From Collinsella sp. (GTDB lineage Bacteria > Actinomycetota > Coriobacteriia > Coriobacteriales > Coriobacteriaceae): 64,000 nt of DNA. Both the position numbers and the translations under genes were made by a program. Position 1 is the first letter of the stretch, and each line of letters begins with the position of its first letter. Shown here piece after piece: positions 1 to 8,659 of this stretch. The stretch covers positions 2,542 to 66,541 of the forward strand of contig JAHYYI010000006.1 of NCBI GenBank assembly GCA_019425045.1, written 5' to 3'. The notes beneath the pieces are model-generated. The model had not been told where the DNA came from. It saw nothing but the letters and a program-made list of their open reading frames with translations, and did not search any database.

Positions 1-37
1 CAGCAAAATCAGGCGTACCCATAAACACAATTCGCAT
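1..37 (-). CDS. fmt: Methionyl-tRNA formyltransferase, N-terminal fragment
   Basis: Only the first 12 codons lie in the window; the gene continues past base 1. They read MRIVFMGTPDFA, the characteristic N-terminus of Fmt, which formylates initiator Met-tRNA. A GAGAGGAG ribosome-binding site lies just upstream. It follows def on the same strand, the usual def-fmt pairing, but about 330 bases containing an inverted repeat separate them. The identification rests on this short match and on position. Confidence 0.8.
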   Translation of the reverse strand, partial: MRIVFMGTPDFA

Positions 38-151
38 AAAGATCGTCTCCTCTCAACCAAAGCCGAGACGGCTACAAAGAGCAGCGGAAAGCCAAATCAC
101 CAGCCCATCCGCAATAACATTTCAACAAGAACAAATATACCCAAAACCAAA

Positions 152-180
152 GAAAGAGCCGCAATAAAAGCAGCTCTTTC
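152..180 (-). terminator. Possible weak terminator hairpin downstream of def
   Basis: An 8-bp stem (152-159 with 173-180) with a 13-base loop is followed on the minus strand by a T-rich stretch. It could end the priA-def transcript before fmt. The stem is short, so this is tentative. Apart from this hairpin and the repeat at 255-356, nothing convincing is seen in the 38-364 gap. Confidence 0.3.
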
Positions 181-254
181 AGCAAAGCACCCATCAGCGA
201 AGACGCCCATCCCTGGCCCGACGGCACCCGGGCGAACCGAGCCAGAACAACGCA

Positions 255-356
255 GTCCCCGGTGCTGAGCGCCCACATATCGTCCCGCGCGCAGTTTCGC
301 AGCAAAGCGAGAATGTTTGAGCACGGGATGATATGTGGGCGCTCAGCACCGGGGAC
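255..356. repeat. Long inverted repeat between def and fmt
   Basis: Two 33-base arms (255-287 and 324-356) are reverse complements with one mismatch and enclose a 36-base loop. The outer ends begin with GTCCCC, a GGGAC-type end shared with other intergenic palindromes in this window. The 3' end of def lies 9 bases away, so the hairpin would be transcribed with def. It lacks a T-run, so it is not a standard terminator. Confidence 0.85.
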
Positions 357-364
357 GGTGGGAC

Positions 365-901
365 CTACTCCGTCTCGCCCGGTCGAGCGCCGCGGGCCAG
401 GGCGTCCTGGTACTCCTTGACGGCCTTGAGCCTCTGCATGGGCTTAAGGCGCTCGAACATGGTGTTGCCGTGCAGGTGGTCGATCTCGTGCTGCAGGCAC
501 ACGCAGAACAGATCGCCCGAGGCCTCATAACGAATCAGGTTGGCGTCCAGATCATACGCCTCGACGACGACATGGTCGGGACGCTCGATCTCGCAGCTAA
601 TGCCGGGGATAGACAGGCAGCCCTCGCTAAACGGCACGAGATGGTCGCTCTGCTCCACAATCACGGGATTGATGAGCACGTACGGATCGTAGTCGTTCTT
701 GTCGCTGTAGTCGCAGTCGATGGTGACGAGCTGAATAAGCTCGCCGATCTGCGGAGCAGCCAGGCCGCAGCCGCCGTTCTCGAACATCATCTTCTTCATC
801 TTCTCGGCAAGCGCCTCGATCGCCGGGGTGATCTCCTCGATGACGGCGCACTCCTGGCGCAGACGAGGGTCGGGCGACAGTACGATTCCGTTGGCTTCCA
901 T
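365..901 (-). CDS. def: Peptide deformylase
   Basis: Removes the formyl group from nascent protein N-termini; a cytoplasmic metalloenzyme. All three family motifs are present, numbered here from an ATG two codons upstream: GCGLAAPQIG (46-55), EGCLS (95-99, metal-binding Cys) and HEIDH (140-144, metal-binding His pair and catalytic Glu). The ATG at 901 is preferred over that at 907 because GAAAGG lies 6 bases before it but touches the upstream one. This gives 178 residues, normal for the family. It lies 18 bases downstream of priA and is probably co-transcribed with it. Confidence 0.95.
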   Translation of the reverse strand: MEANGIVLSPDPRLRQECAVIEEITPAIEALAEKMKKMMFENGGCGLAAPQIGELIQLVTIDCDYSDKNDYDPYVLINPVIVEQSDHLVPFSEGCLSIPGISCEIERPDHVVVEAYDLDANLIRYEASGDLFCVCLQHEIDHLHGNTMFERLKPMQRLKAVKEYQDALARGARPGETE

Positions 902-919
902 GGCCATCCTTTCGGGTTG

Positions 920-3346
920 TTACATCAAATCATAGGCGTCGACGTCAACGCTCACGCTCACGCCGCGCACGGAGCCAACCTCTTTGAGGCAGGCGTCGAT
1001 ATCATCAGAGACATGGTACCCCACGGGCGACTTCACAAGCAGATGGAAGCGGTAACGGTCCTTGGCTCTCTCGATTACACACGAAGCCGGGCCTAGCACC
1101 TGCGGCACGGCACTCCCCGCCCGCAAAAAATCGGGCGCGGCGGCATGCCAGCGGCGCTTAAGAAGCTTTGCAATGCGCCCAATGTAGTCCTGCGCGTCGT
1201 CTCGGTTCGCCGACCACACCAAGATGTTGACCAGGCGAACAAACGGCGGGTACAGCGCGTCGCGGCGCTGGTCCAGATCGTAGTCGGTAAAGATCGAACG
1301 GTCGTGCTCAGCGACGGCACGAATGACCGGATCCTCGGGCAGGTAGGTCTGGATGATCACCTCACCGGGACGATCACCGCGACCGGCACGGCCGGCGACC
1401 TGCTCCAGTAAATCGTAGGCGCGCTCCCCTGCGCGAAAATCGGGCAGCTTGAGGGCGAAGTCGGCATTGACCACGCCCACGAGCGTGACCTCGGGAAAAT
1501 CGAGACCCTTTGCGATCATTTGGGTGCCCAGCAACACGGCGCAATCGGCCGCATCGAACTGCTCGAGCAACTTTTTGTGCGCATCCTTGCCGCGCGTGGA
1601 ATCGGCATCCATGCGAATAATGGCGACGTCCTCGGGCAGCATCTGGTGCAGCGCGTCCTCGATCTGCTGAGTGCCCAGCCCCATTTTTGCCAGGTAGCGA
1701 CTGCCACATTTGGGGCAACGGCTTGTGGGCGCGGGATACGGCTGCACGCGCCAAGACGAACCGCAAGTGTGGCACTGCAGCGTATGCGTGCGCTCATGAT
1801 ACGTGAGCGCAGTGGAGCAGTGATTGCAGGTGGGAACGCAGCCGCACTCGCGGCACATCAAAAACGGCGCAAAACCGCGGCGGTTGTGCAGCAGCACGGC
1901 TTTCTCTCGGCGCTCGACCACGCGTTTTAGGCCTTCCATCAGCGGTTTTGAGAACATGGAGCGGCTGCCGTGCGAAAACTCGCGGCGCAGGTCGGCAATG
2001 CGGACCGTAGGAAGGACTGCGTGTCCCGGTCGCTCGGGCATCTCGACGCGCGTCCAGGTGGCACCGTTATACGTGCCACGGCGGCAGCGGTCGAGAGCCT
2101 CGGCAGAAGGCGTGGCGGAGCCCAACACGAGCGGGCAGCGGTAGCGCCGCGCCATCTCGGCCGCCACCTCGCGCGCGTGGTAACGCGGACTGGACCCCTG
2201 CTTGTAGCTGGTCTCGTGCTCCTCATCGATGATGATGAGGCCCAGGTCGTCAAGCGGGCAGAAGAGCGCCGAGCGGGCGCCGACGACCACGCGGGCGGCA
2301 CCGCTGGCGACCATATCCCACTGGTCCAAGCGCTCGCCGGCCGAAAGCCGCGAGTGGAACACGGCGACTGTCTCGCCAAAGCGCGAGCGGAAGCGGCCAA
2401 CGGTCTGGGCCGTCAGCGAAATCTCGGGCACCAGCACGCAGGCCGAACGGCCAGCTGAGAGCACGCGCTCGATGGCGGAGAGGTAGACCTCGGTTTTGCC
2501 GGATCCAGTGACGCCATCGACTAGGACCACGTCGCCGTGAGCGTCAAGGCGTGCGCGCTCAATCTGCGCGAGTGCCCGTTGCTGGCCGTTGGTAAGGGAG
2601 ACCGGCGCCTTGCCGCTTGCCGAGGACAGCGTGGTCTGCTCGCTGCAGCCACGCCAGGCGCGGCGCTCCTCCACCACCACGACGCCGCGCTTTTCGAGCG
2701 CTTTGATGGTCGCCGACATGCTGTTATAGAGAAGATTAAGGTCGCGAGTCGTAACCGGGCCGCACTGCAGCGCCTCGATGAGCTGGCGCTGACGGACCGC
2801 GGTCTTGGGCGGCGTATAGTCAAAGCCTTCGGGCGTAAGCATCACCCAACGATTTTGGATAGGCTTGACGGCGGGCCGTTCAACAGTCCACGCATCGTCG
2901 TCGCCCTTGACCACACGCGGGCTGCCGCCCGGGGGCAAAAACAGGCGCAGGCACTCGGAAAGCGTCGCGACATACTCGCGGCTCATCCAGCGTGCGATGC
3001 GGGCAGCCTCGGCGGTAAAGAGCGGTTTGCTGAGGATGGCCTCGATGGGTTTAATGCGCGCGGGGTCGAGGGCGTTGTTGCCCTGCAGGTCGCCCAGCTC
3101 AGGGGCAATGTCGACGACATAGCCCGCGGCGGCACGGTTACCAAAGTGGACCAGGACTGTCGATCCGACCTGGACCCCGTTGGCAAGGGACTCGGGGATG
3201 CCGTAAGCAAACGGTTCCGACAGCGCACGGGTGGGGATATCGAGGACCACGCTCGCGTAGGCGGCGATGGGTTCGGGTGCAGGCTCGGGCTTCACCGGAG
3301 TCTCCTCCGGTTCCGGCGAACCAAACAGCGACAGTTGTTGAGCCAT
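920..3346 (-). CDS. priA: Primosomal protein N' (replication restart helicase)
   Basis: A superfamily 2 DNA helicase that reloads the replisome at stalled forks. The 808-residue protein has an N-terminal DNA-binding region, Walker A GVTGSGKT (278-285) and a DEEH Walker B box (374-377). Eight cysteines at 498, 501, 507, 510, 525, 528, 544 and 547 form the PriA zinc-binding insert. The C-terminal helicase motif GRAGRG is also present. AGAGG precedes the ATG. It lies in the gltX-priA-def-fmt order, with a terminator and a long inverted repeat separating it from gltX. Confidence 0.96.
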   Translation of the reverse strand: MAQQLSLFGSPEPEETPVKPEPAPEPIAAYASVVLDIPTRALSEPFAYGIPESLANGVQVGSTVLVHFGNRAAAGYVVDIAPELGDLQGNNALDPARIKPIEAILSKPLFTAEAARIARWMSREYVATLSECLRLFLPPGGSPRVVKGDDDAWTVERPAVKPIQNRWVMLTPEGFDYTPPKTAVRQRQLIEALQCGPVTTRDLNLLYNSMSATIKALEKRGVVVVEERRAWRGCSEQTTLSSASGKAPVSLTNGQQRALAQIERARLDAHGDVVLVDGVTGSGKTEVYLSAIERVLSAGRSACVLVPEISLTAQTVGRFRSRFGETVAVFHSRLSAGERLDQWDMVASGAARVVVGARSALFCPLDDLGLIIIDEEHETSYKQGSSPRYHAREVAAEMARRYRCPLVLGSATPSAEALDRCRRGTYNGATWTRVEMPERPGHAVLPTVRIADLRREFSHGSRSMFSKPLMEGLKRVVERREKAVLLHNRRGFAPFLMCRECGCVPTCNHCSTALTYHERTHTLQCHTCGSSWRVQPYPAPTSRCPKCGSRYLAKMGLGTQQIEDALHQMLPEDVAIIRMDADSTRGKDAHKKLLEQFDAADCAVLLGTQMIAKGLDFPEVTLVGVVNADFALKLPDFRAGERAYDLLEQVAGRAGRGDRPGEVIIQTYLPEDPVIRAVAEHDRSIFTDYDLDQRRDALYPPFVRLVNILVWSANRDDAQDYIGRIAKLLKRRWHAAAPDFLRAGSAVPQVLGPASCVIERAKDRYRFHLLVKSPVGYHVSDDIDACLKEVGSVRGVSVSVDVDAYDLM

Positions 3347-3378
3347 ACACCACCTCTAACGAACGGACCTGAAAGGGG

Positions 3379-3480
3379 TGGGACAAAATAATCAGTAGTG
3401 TTTGTCCCATGGCCGATACGAGTGTCGAGCTTGTTGCGTCGCTCGAACATGGGACAAACACTACTGATTATTTTGTCCCA
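3379..3480. repeat. Paired GGGACA palindromes forming a perfect 32-bp inverted repeat
   Basis: Arms 3379-3410 and 3449-3480 are perfect reverse complements around a 38-base loop. Each arm is itself a 31-base imperfect palindrome opening with TGGGACAAAA and closing with TTTGTCCCA around a TCAGT centre. A single unit of the same length and layout occurs at 48626-48656 (24 of 31 positions identical). This resembles paired REP units. It lies between gltX and priA, upstream of the priA ribosome-binding site. Confidence 0.88.
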
Positions 3481-3499
3481 GCAACACGCTCATCGGTAC

Positions 3500-3534
3500 A
3501 GAAACAAGAGCCCCGCTCGGGGGGAACGGGGCTC
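3500..3534 (-). terminator. gltX terminator
   Basis: An 8-bp GC-rich stem (3508-3515 with 3527-3534) is followed on the minus strand by TTGTTTCT. It lies 24 bases beyond the gltX stop codon and would separate gltX from the priA transcript. Confidence 0.7.
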
Positions 3535-3557
3535 GGATACATGCGTATACGCAGCTG

Positions 3558-5033
3558 CTACAGCGCCATCGTGCGGGCGCGGTCGATGCGCGCCAGGCAG
3601 TCGTCGCGGCCGACGAGCGCCATGGTCTCGCCCAGCGGAGGGCTCACCATGTTGCCGCAGACGGCAACGCGCACGGCCTGGAACACCACGCGCTTCTTAA
3701 GGTCCATCTGCTCGGGCAGCGGTTCAAGCGCGGCGTCGATGGCCTCGGCAGTCCACTCGTCCACGCCCTCGAGCGCGGCCTTGGCGGCATCCAGAATGGC
3801 GCCCATGCCTTCCTTGGCCAGGCCCTTGTTAACAGACTTCTCGTCGTACTCGAGCGTCTCGGCCGTAGCAAAGATGGGAGCGGCGACGTTCACGGCATCG
3901 GCCGGCATCTTGGTGCGCGGCTTGACGATGGCGGCAAGCGCGTCAATCCAGTCCTCGCCGTACTCAACATTACCCTCGATGAGACCCGCCTCGTGCAGCT
4001 CGGGAACCATGATCTCATCGGCAAACTGAGCATCGGACATGCCGTTGATGTACTCGGCATTAACCCAATCAAGCTTCTTGGGGTCGAAGGTCGCCGGGTT
4101 CTTGGAGATGCGGTCGAGCGAGAACTTGCTGGCCAGGACATCGCGCGGGATGATTGTGGTCTCGCCGTCGAGCGACCAGCCGAGCAGCGCCAGATAGTTG
4201 ACGAAGGCGTCGGGCAGGTAGCCGGCGTCGCGGTACTCCTCCACCGAGGTGGCGCCGTGGCGCTTGGAGAGCTTCTTGCCGTCGGCGCCCAGGATCATGG
4301 AGATGTGGGCGAACGTGGGCACGGGCGCGCCGAGGGCCTCGTAGACCATGACCTGGCGCGGGGTGTTGGACAGGTGGTCGTCGCCGCGGATGACATGGGT
4401 GATCTTCATCATGGCGTCGTCGACGACGGTCGCGAAGTTGTACGTGGGCGTGCCATCGGAGCGGAAGATGACGAAGTCGTCGAGCTCCTTGGCGTCGAAG
4501 GTCACCTCGCCGTGGACGGCGTCGTGGATAACGACGTCGCCGCGGTCCTCGGGCACCTTGATGCGCAGGACGTAAGACTCGCCGGCCTCGATGCGGCGGC
4601 GGGCCTCCTCAGGATCAAGATCGCGGCAACGGCGCTGATAGCCCTGGAAGGGGTCCTTGCGCTCCTGCGCGGCCTTACGGTCGGCGTCGAGCTGCTCCTT
4701 GGTGCAGAAGCAGGGATAGGCCTTGCCCTCGTCCCAGAGCTTCTGGGCGGCCTGCTTGTACAGGTCCAGGCGCTCGGTCTGGGCGTAGGGGCCAAAGTCG
4801 CCGCCAACCTCGGGACCCTCGTCCCAGTCCAGGCCCAGCCAACGCATGGCGCGCAGGATAATCTGCGTGTTCTCGTCGGTAGAGCGGGTGGGGTCGGTGT
4901 CGTCGATGCGCAGGATGAACGTGCCGCCGTTTGCACGGGCGAAAGCCCAGTTATAGATAGCGGTGCGGGCGCCGCCGATGTGCAGCTTGCCCGTCGGTGA
5001 GGGTGCAAAGCGGACGCGAACGTCTGATGCCAT
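3558..5033 (-). CDS. gltX: Glutamyl-tRNA synthetase
   Basis: Class I synthetase charging tRNA-Glu; two tRNA-Glu genes lie at 38.9 kb. The 491-residue protein has the HIGH-type motif HIGG (18-21) after FAPSPTGKL, the zinc-region cysteines CFC near 108-110, and the KMSKS-type loop KLSKR (254-258). The ATG at 5033 follows a strong GAGGAG site 7 bases upstream. The in-frame ATG 13 codons earlier would add residues atypical of the family. Whether it discriminates tRNA-Glu from tRNA-Gln cannot be told here. It is divergent from metK, with an inverted repeat between them. Confidence 0.96.
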   Translation of the reverse strand: MASDVRVRFAPSPTGKLHIGGARTAIYNWAFARANGGTFILRIDDTDPTRSTDENTQIILRAMRWLGLDWDEGPEVGGDFGPYAQTERLDLYKQAAQKLWDEGKAYPCFCTKEQLDADRKAAQERKDPFQGYQRRCRDLDPEEARRRIEAGESYVLRIKVPEDRGDVVIHDAVHGEVTFDAKELDDFVIFRSDGTPTYNFATVVDDAMMKITHVIRGDDHLSNTPRQVMVYEALGAPVPTFAHISMILGADGKKLSKRHGATSVEEYRDAGYLPDAFVNYLALLGWSLDGETTIIPRDVLASKFSLDRISKNPATFDPKKLDWVNAEYINGMSDAQFADEIMVPELHEAGLIEGNVEYGEDWIDALAAIVKPRTKMPADAVNVAAPIFATAETLEYDEKSVNKGLAKEGMGAILDAAKAALEGVDEWTAEAIDAALEPLPEQMDLKKRVVFQAVRVAVCGNMVSPPLGETMALVGRDDCLARIDRARTMAL

Positions 5034-5117
5034 GGAAATCTCCTCGATTGCAGGATGGATGTCTAACCGCACCAGTATAAAGCATCAACGCAACCTCCGC
5101 ACAAAGGGCACCGACCC

Positions 5118-5190
5118 ACTCATTGGGGACAGACTTAAATGACCAGCCAATAAGCACCCGGCTACTCATTTAAGTCTGTCCCCAATGAGT
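5118..5190. repeat. Inverted repeat with GGGGACAGACTT arms between gltX and metK
   Basis: Arms 5118-5142 and 5166-5190 are perfect 25-base reverse complements around a 23-base loop. The arms contain GGGGACAGACTTAAATGA. The element sits between divergent genes, so it cannot be a shared terminator. It is better explained as a dispersed palindromic repeat or a regulatory cruciform. Confidence 0.85.
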
Positions 5191-5260
5191 ACCAATGAGT
5201 AGGTGCGGAAAGGGTGTGAATATTCGATTAACGCGATATCATGTGCCCTTGCATACAGAG

Positions 5261-5297
5261 CCCGGCGGAATGGTAACGGTCGCCGGGACACGTTTTT
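5261..5297 (+). promoter_or_regulatory. Hairpin and T-run in the metK leader
   Basis: A 7-bp perfect stem (5261-5267 with 5281-5287) encloses a 13-base loop and is followed after five bases by TTTTT (5293-5297), ending 12 bases before the metK start. The layout resembles an attenuator. No known SAM riboswitch signature could be recognised in the short upstream sequence, so the regulatory role is open. Confidence 0.4.
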
Positions 5298-5309
5298 GAA
5301 AGGACAATC

Positions 5310-6590
<1,281 letters not shown>

Positions 6591-6630
6591 ATAGGTTCAC
6601 AGAGCCCAGAAAGCAAAGCATTAGAACCAA

Positions 6631-6664
6631 AAGAAGTACCGGCCCCAACCGGTACTTCTTTTTA
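6631..6664 (+). terminator. metK terminator
   Basis: A 12-bp perfect stem (6631-6642 with 6649-6660), a 6-base loop and a T-rich tail (6657-6664) form a textbook intrinsic terminator 41 bases after the metK stop. Confidence 0.92.
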
Positions 6665-6726
6665 TTTACACGGTGGTGTGAATATTTCGATGCGCAATGA
6701 ACAGCACGTCCCCAGCTGATAAATTT

Positions 6727-6757
6727 TGACATCCAGCCACTCCAACCATGTATCCTA
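6727..6757 (+). promoter_or_regulatory. sdaA: Candidate sdaA promoter
   Basis: TTGACA (6727-6732) and TATCCT (6752-6757) are separated by 19 bases, slightly long for sigma-70. Transcription would begin close to 6764, at the edge of the inverted repeat 6761-6878, so the repeat would be the first thing transcribed. Confidence 0.5.
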
Positions 6758-6760
6758 AGT

Positions 6761-6878
6761 TCCGAGGGCTTTGGTATTTGGTCGATCGCGAGTTCCGCAC
6801 GAGCCGGAGGCCACTTAATGTGGCCTCCGTGCGAGCCAGGACTGTAGAGCAGGCGACCAAATACCAAAGCCCTCGGAA
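6761..6878 (+). repeat. Structured inverted-repeat element in the sdaA leader, copy A
   Basis: Outer arms 6761-6785 and 6854-6878 pair perfectly over 25 bases. The 68-base core holds three blocks also found, on the opposite strand, in the element at 45095-45223: TCGCGAGTTCCGCACG, CACTTAATGTG and CAGGACTGTAGAGCAG, at identical spacing. The inner hairpin around the central block uses different but still paired bases in the two copies, and the outer arms are unrelated in sequence. This suggests conserved structure. It ends 24 bases before the sdaA start, so it lies in the leader. Confidence 0.8.
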
Positions 6879-6902
6879 CGACGGGATAGAACAGGAGCGC
6901 AT

Positions 6903-8510
6903 ATGGCAGGCAAGCCACAAACACTAGCTACGACCTCGGCATTCGAGATCTTGGGCCCCGTCATGGTCGGCCCCAGCTCATCGCACACCGCCGGCGCCCT
7001 GCGCTGCGCCCAAGTTGCCGCCAGCCTGTTGGAAGGCCGCATCACCAAGGTCACCTTTGGCCTGTGGAACTCCTTCGCCCACACCTACCGCGGCCACGGC
7101 ACCGATCGTGCGCTCGTCGCGGGCATCCTAGGCCTCGACACCGATGACGAAAACATCAAGCAGGCCTTCAACCTCGCACGCGAGCAGGGCCTCGAATATC
7201 ACTTTGAAATTAAGGGCGACGACGCCTCCATCCACCCCAACACCGTCGACATTGACATGGTCGACGACACGGGCGCTACGGCACAGGTCCGCGGTGAAAG
7301 CCTGGGCGGCGGCAAGATGCGCATCAGCCGCATTAACGGCGTCGGCGTCGACATCTCGGGCATGTACTCCACGCTCTTCGTGGCGCACCAGGATGTTCCC
7401 GGCGTGCTCGCCGCGCTCACGAACCTGCTCGCCTACGTACACGTGAACATCGCCTTCTGCCGCACCTACCGCACCGAGGTGGGCGGCCAGGCCTACTCCG
7501 TCTTTGAGACCGACGGCGCACCCGACGACACCGTCGTCCCTATGCTGCGCAAGCTCGACAATGTCGATTACGCGACCTTTATCGAGCTCCCCGGTTCTGC
7601 CTCGTCGCTCTCCCCCGGCGTCTCAGCAAAGGAAATCTTCGACGACGGCGAGCAGCTGCTCGATGCGTGCGAGGAACTGGGACTCAGCATCGGCGCCGTC
7701 ATGGCACTGCGCGAGGCGCGTCTGACCGGCGAGGCCCACGCCGTCGCCGCCATGCGCCGCGTGCTCGACGTCATGCGCGAGGAGACCACGGCCCCTATCG
7801 TCAATCCGCAGCGCTCGCTCGGCGGGCTTATCGGCGGCGAGGCCAAGCTTGTCGATGCCACCGGCCGCAACGACCTGAGCTCCAATTTAATGGGCGCCGT
7901 CCAGACTGACGCCGTGGCCCGCGCCATGGCCGTGCTCGAGCGCTCGGCCACGATGGGCGTAATCGTCGCAGCTCCGACGGCAGGATCCGCGGGCGTCGTC
8001 CCCGGCTGTGTGCTGGCACTCGCCGACCACCTGCAGCTCGACGACGAGCAGGTGATGGACGCGCTCTACTGCGCAGCCGCCATCGGCCTCAACCTCACCA
8101 CGAGCGCCTGCGTCGCCGGCGCCGAGGGCGGCTGCCAGGCCGAGGTGGGAAGCGCCGCCGCCATGGCTGCCGCCGCGCTGGTGCAGATGCTCGGAGGCAC
8201 GCCCGAGCAGGCGCTCGACGCCAGTTCCATCGCGCTGAGTAACCTATTGGGACTCGTATGCGATCCCGTAGGAGGCCTTGTGGAGGTGCCCTGCCAAAAC
8301 CGCAACGCTATCGGCGTGGCCGCGGCCTTCAGCTCGGCGCAGCTCGCCCTCGCCGGCATCAAGAGCCTGGTGCCGTTTGACCAGATGGCACATGTCATGC
8401 TCTCGGTGGGCCACGCCCTGCCGGCCACGCTGCGCGAGACGGCAAAGGGCGGCATCGCGCAGGCTCCGGCCGCACTTTCGGCCTGCGCAAAATGCGGTGT
8501 GTGCGGATAG
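6903..8510 (+). CDS. sdaA: L-serine dehydratase (ammonia-lyase), single-chain iron-sulfur type
   Basis: Deaminates L-serine to pyruvate and ammonia, an energy-yielding step in anaerobes. The 535-residue protein joins a beta domain (about 1-150, with GPVMVGPSSSHTAGA), an ACT domain (about 155-215) and an alpha domain (about 250-520). The alpha domain carries cysteines in TTSACVAGAEGGCQAE and CDPVGGLVEVPC, the expected ligands of the oxygen-sensitive Fe-S cluster. An extra cysteine-rich tail, CAKCGVCG, closes the protein. GGAGCG lies 5 bases before the ATG. It is monocistronic: it follows the leader element and ends at the hairpin 8529-8550. Confidence 0.95.
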   Translation: MAGKPQTLATTSAFEILGPVMVGPSSSHTAGALRCAQVAASLLEGRITKVTFGLWNSFAHTYRGHGTDRALVAGILGLDTDDENIKQAFNLAREQGLEYHFEIKGDDASIHPNTVDIDMVDDTGATAQVRGESLGGGKMRISRINGVGVDISGMYSTLFVAHQDVPGVLAALTNLLAYVHVNIAFCRTYRTEVGGQAYSVFETDGAPDDTVVPMLRKLDNVDYATFIELPGSASSLSPGVSAKEIFDDGEQLLDACEELGLSIGAVMALREARLTGEAHAVAAMRRVLDVMREETTAPIVNPQRSLGGLIGGEAKLVDATGRNDLSSNLMGAVQTDAVARAMAVLERSATMGVIVAAPTAGSAGVVPGCVLALADHLQLDDEQVMDALYCAAAIGLNLTTSACVAGAEGGCQAEVGSAAAMAAAALVQMLGGTPEQALDASSIALSNLLGLVCDPVGGLVEVPCQNRNAIGVAAAFSSAQLALAGIKSLVPFDQMAHVMLSVGHALPATLRETAKGGIAQAPAALSACAKCGVCG

Positions 8511-8528
8511 CAACAAAGGACGACTCAA

Positions 8529-8556
8529 AGGTGGGACAAATGTCCCACCTCTTTTG
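8529..8556 (+). terminator. sdaA terminator
   Basis: A 9-10 bp stem (8529-8538 with 8541-8550) with a tight loop is followed by CTTTTG. The stem carries GTGGGACA and TGTCCCAC, the same ends as the palindromic units at 3379 and 48626, so a repeat may have been reused as a terminator. Confidence 0.75.
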
Positions 8557-8596
8557 AATGCCACCGTTTCCGTACCACAAACAGCAGGGCAATCGC

Positions 8597-8602
8597 TATA
8601 AT
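8597..8602 (+). promoter_or_regulatory. TATAAT -10 box upstream of the L,D-transpeptidase
   Basis: A perfect TATAAT lies 58 bases before the chosen start codon. No convincing -35 box is seen at the expected distance, so an activator or another contact may be needed. Confidence 0.45.
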
Positions 8603-8659
8603 GCAAGCCCAGTAAAAACACGATGAGCCGCAAGGCGAAATTCGAAGGATATGCATACG

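Noticed and set aside
97..324. A minus-strand open frame in the def-fmt gap whose end resembles a membrane helix.
   Set aside because: Its start lies inside the inverted repeat, it has no good ribosome-binding site, and the hydrophobic stretch may be chance; too weak to annotate.
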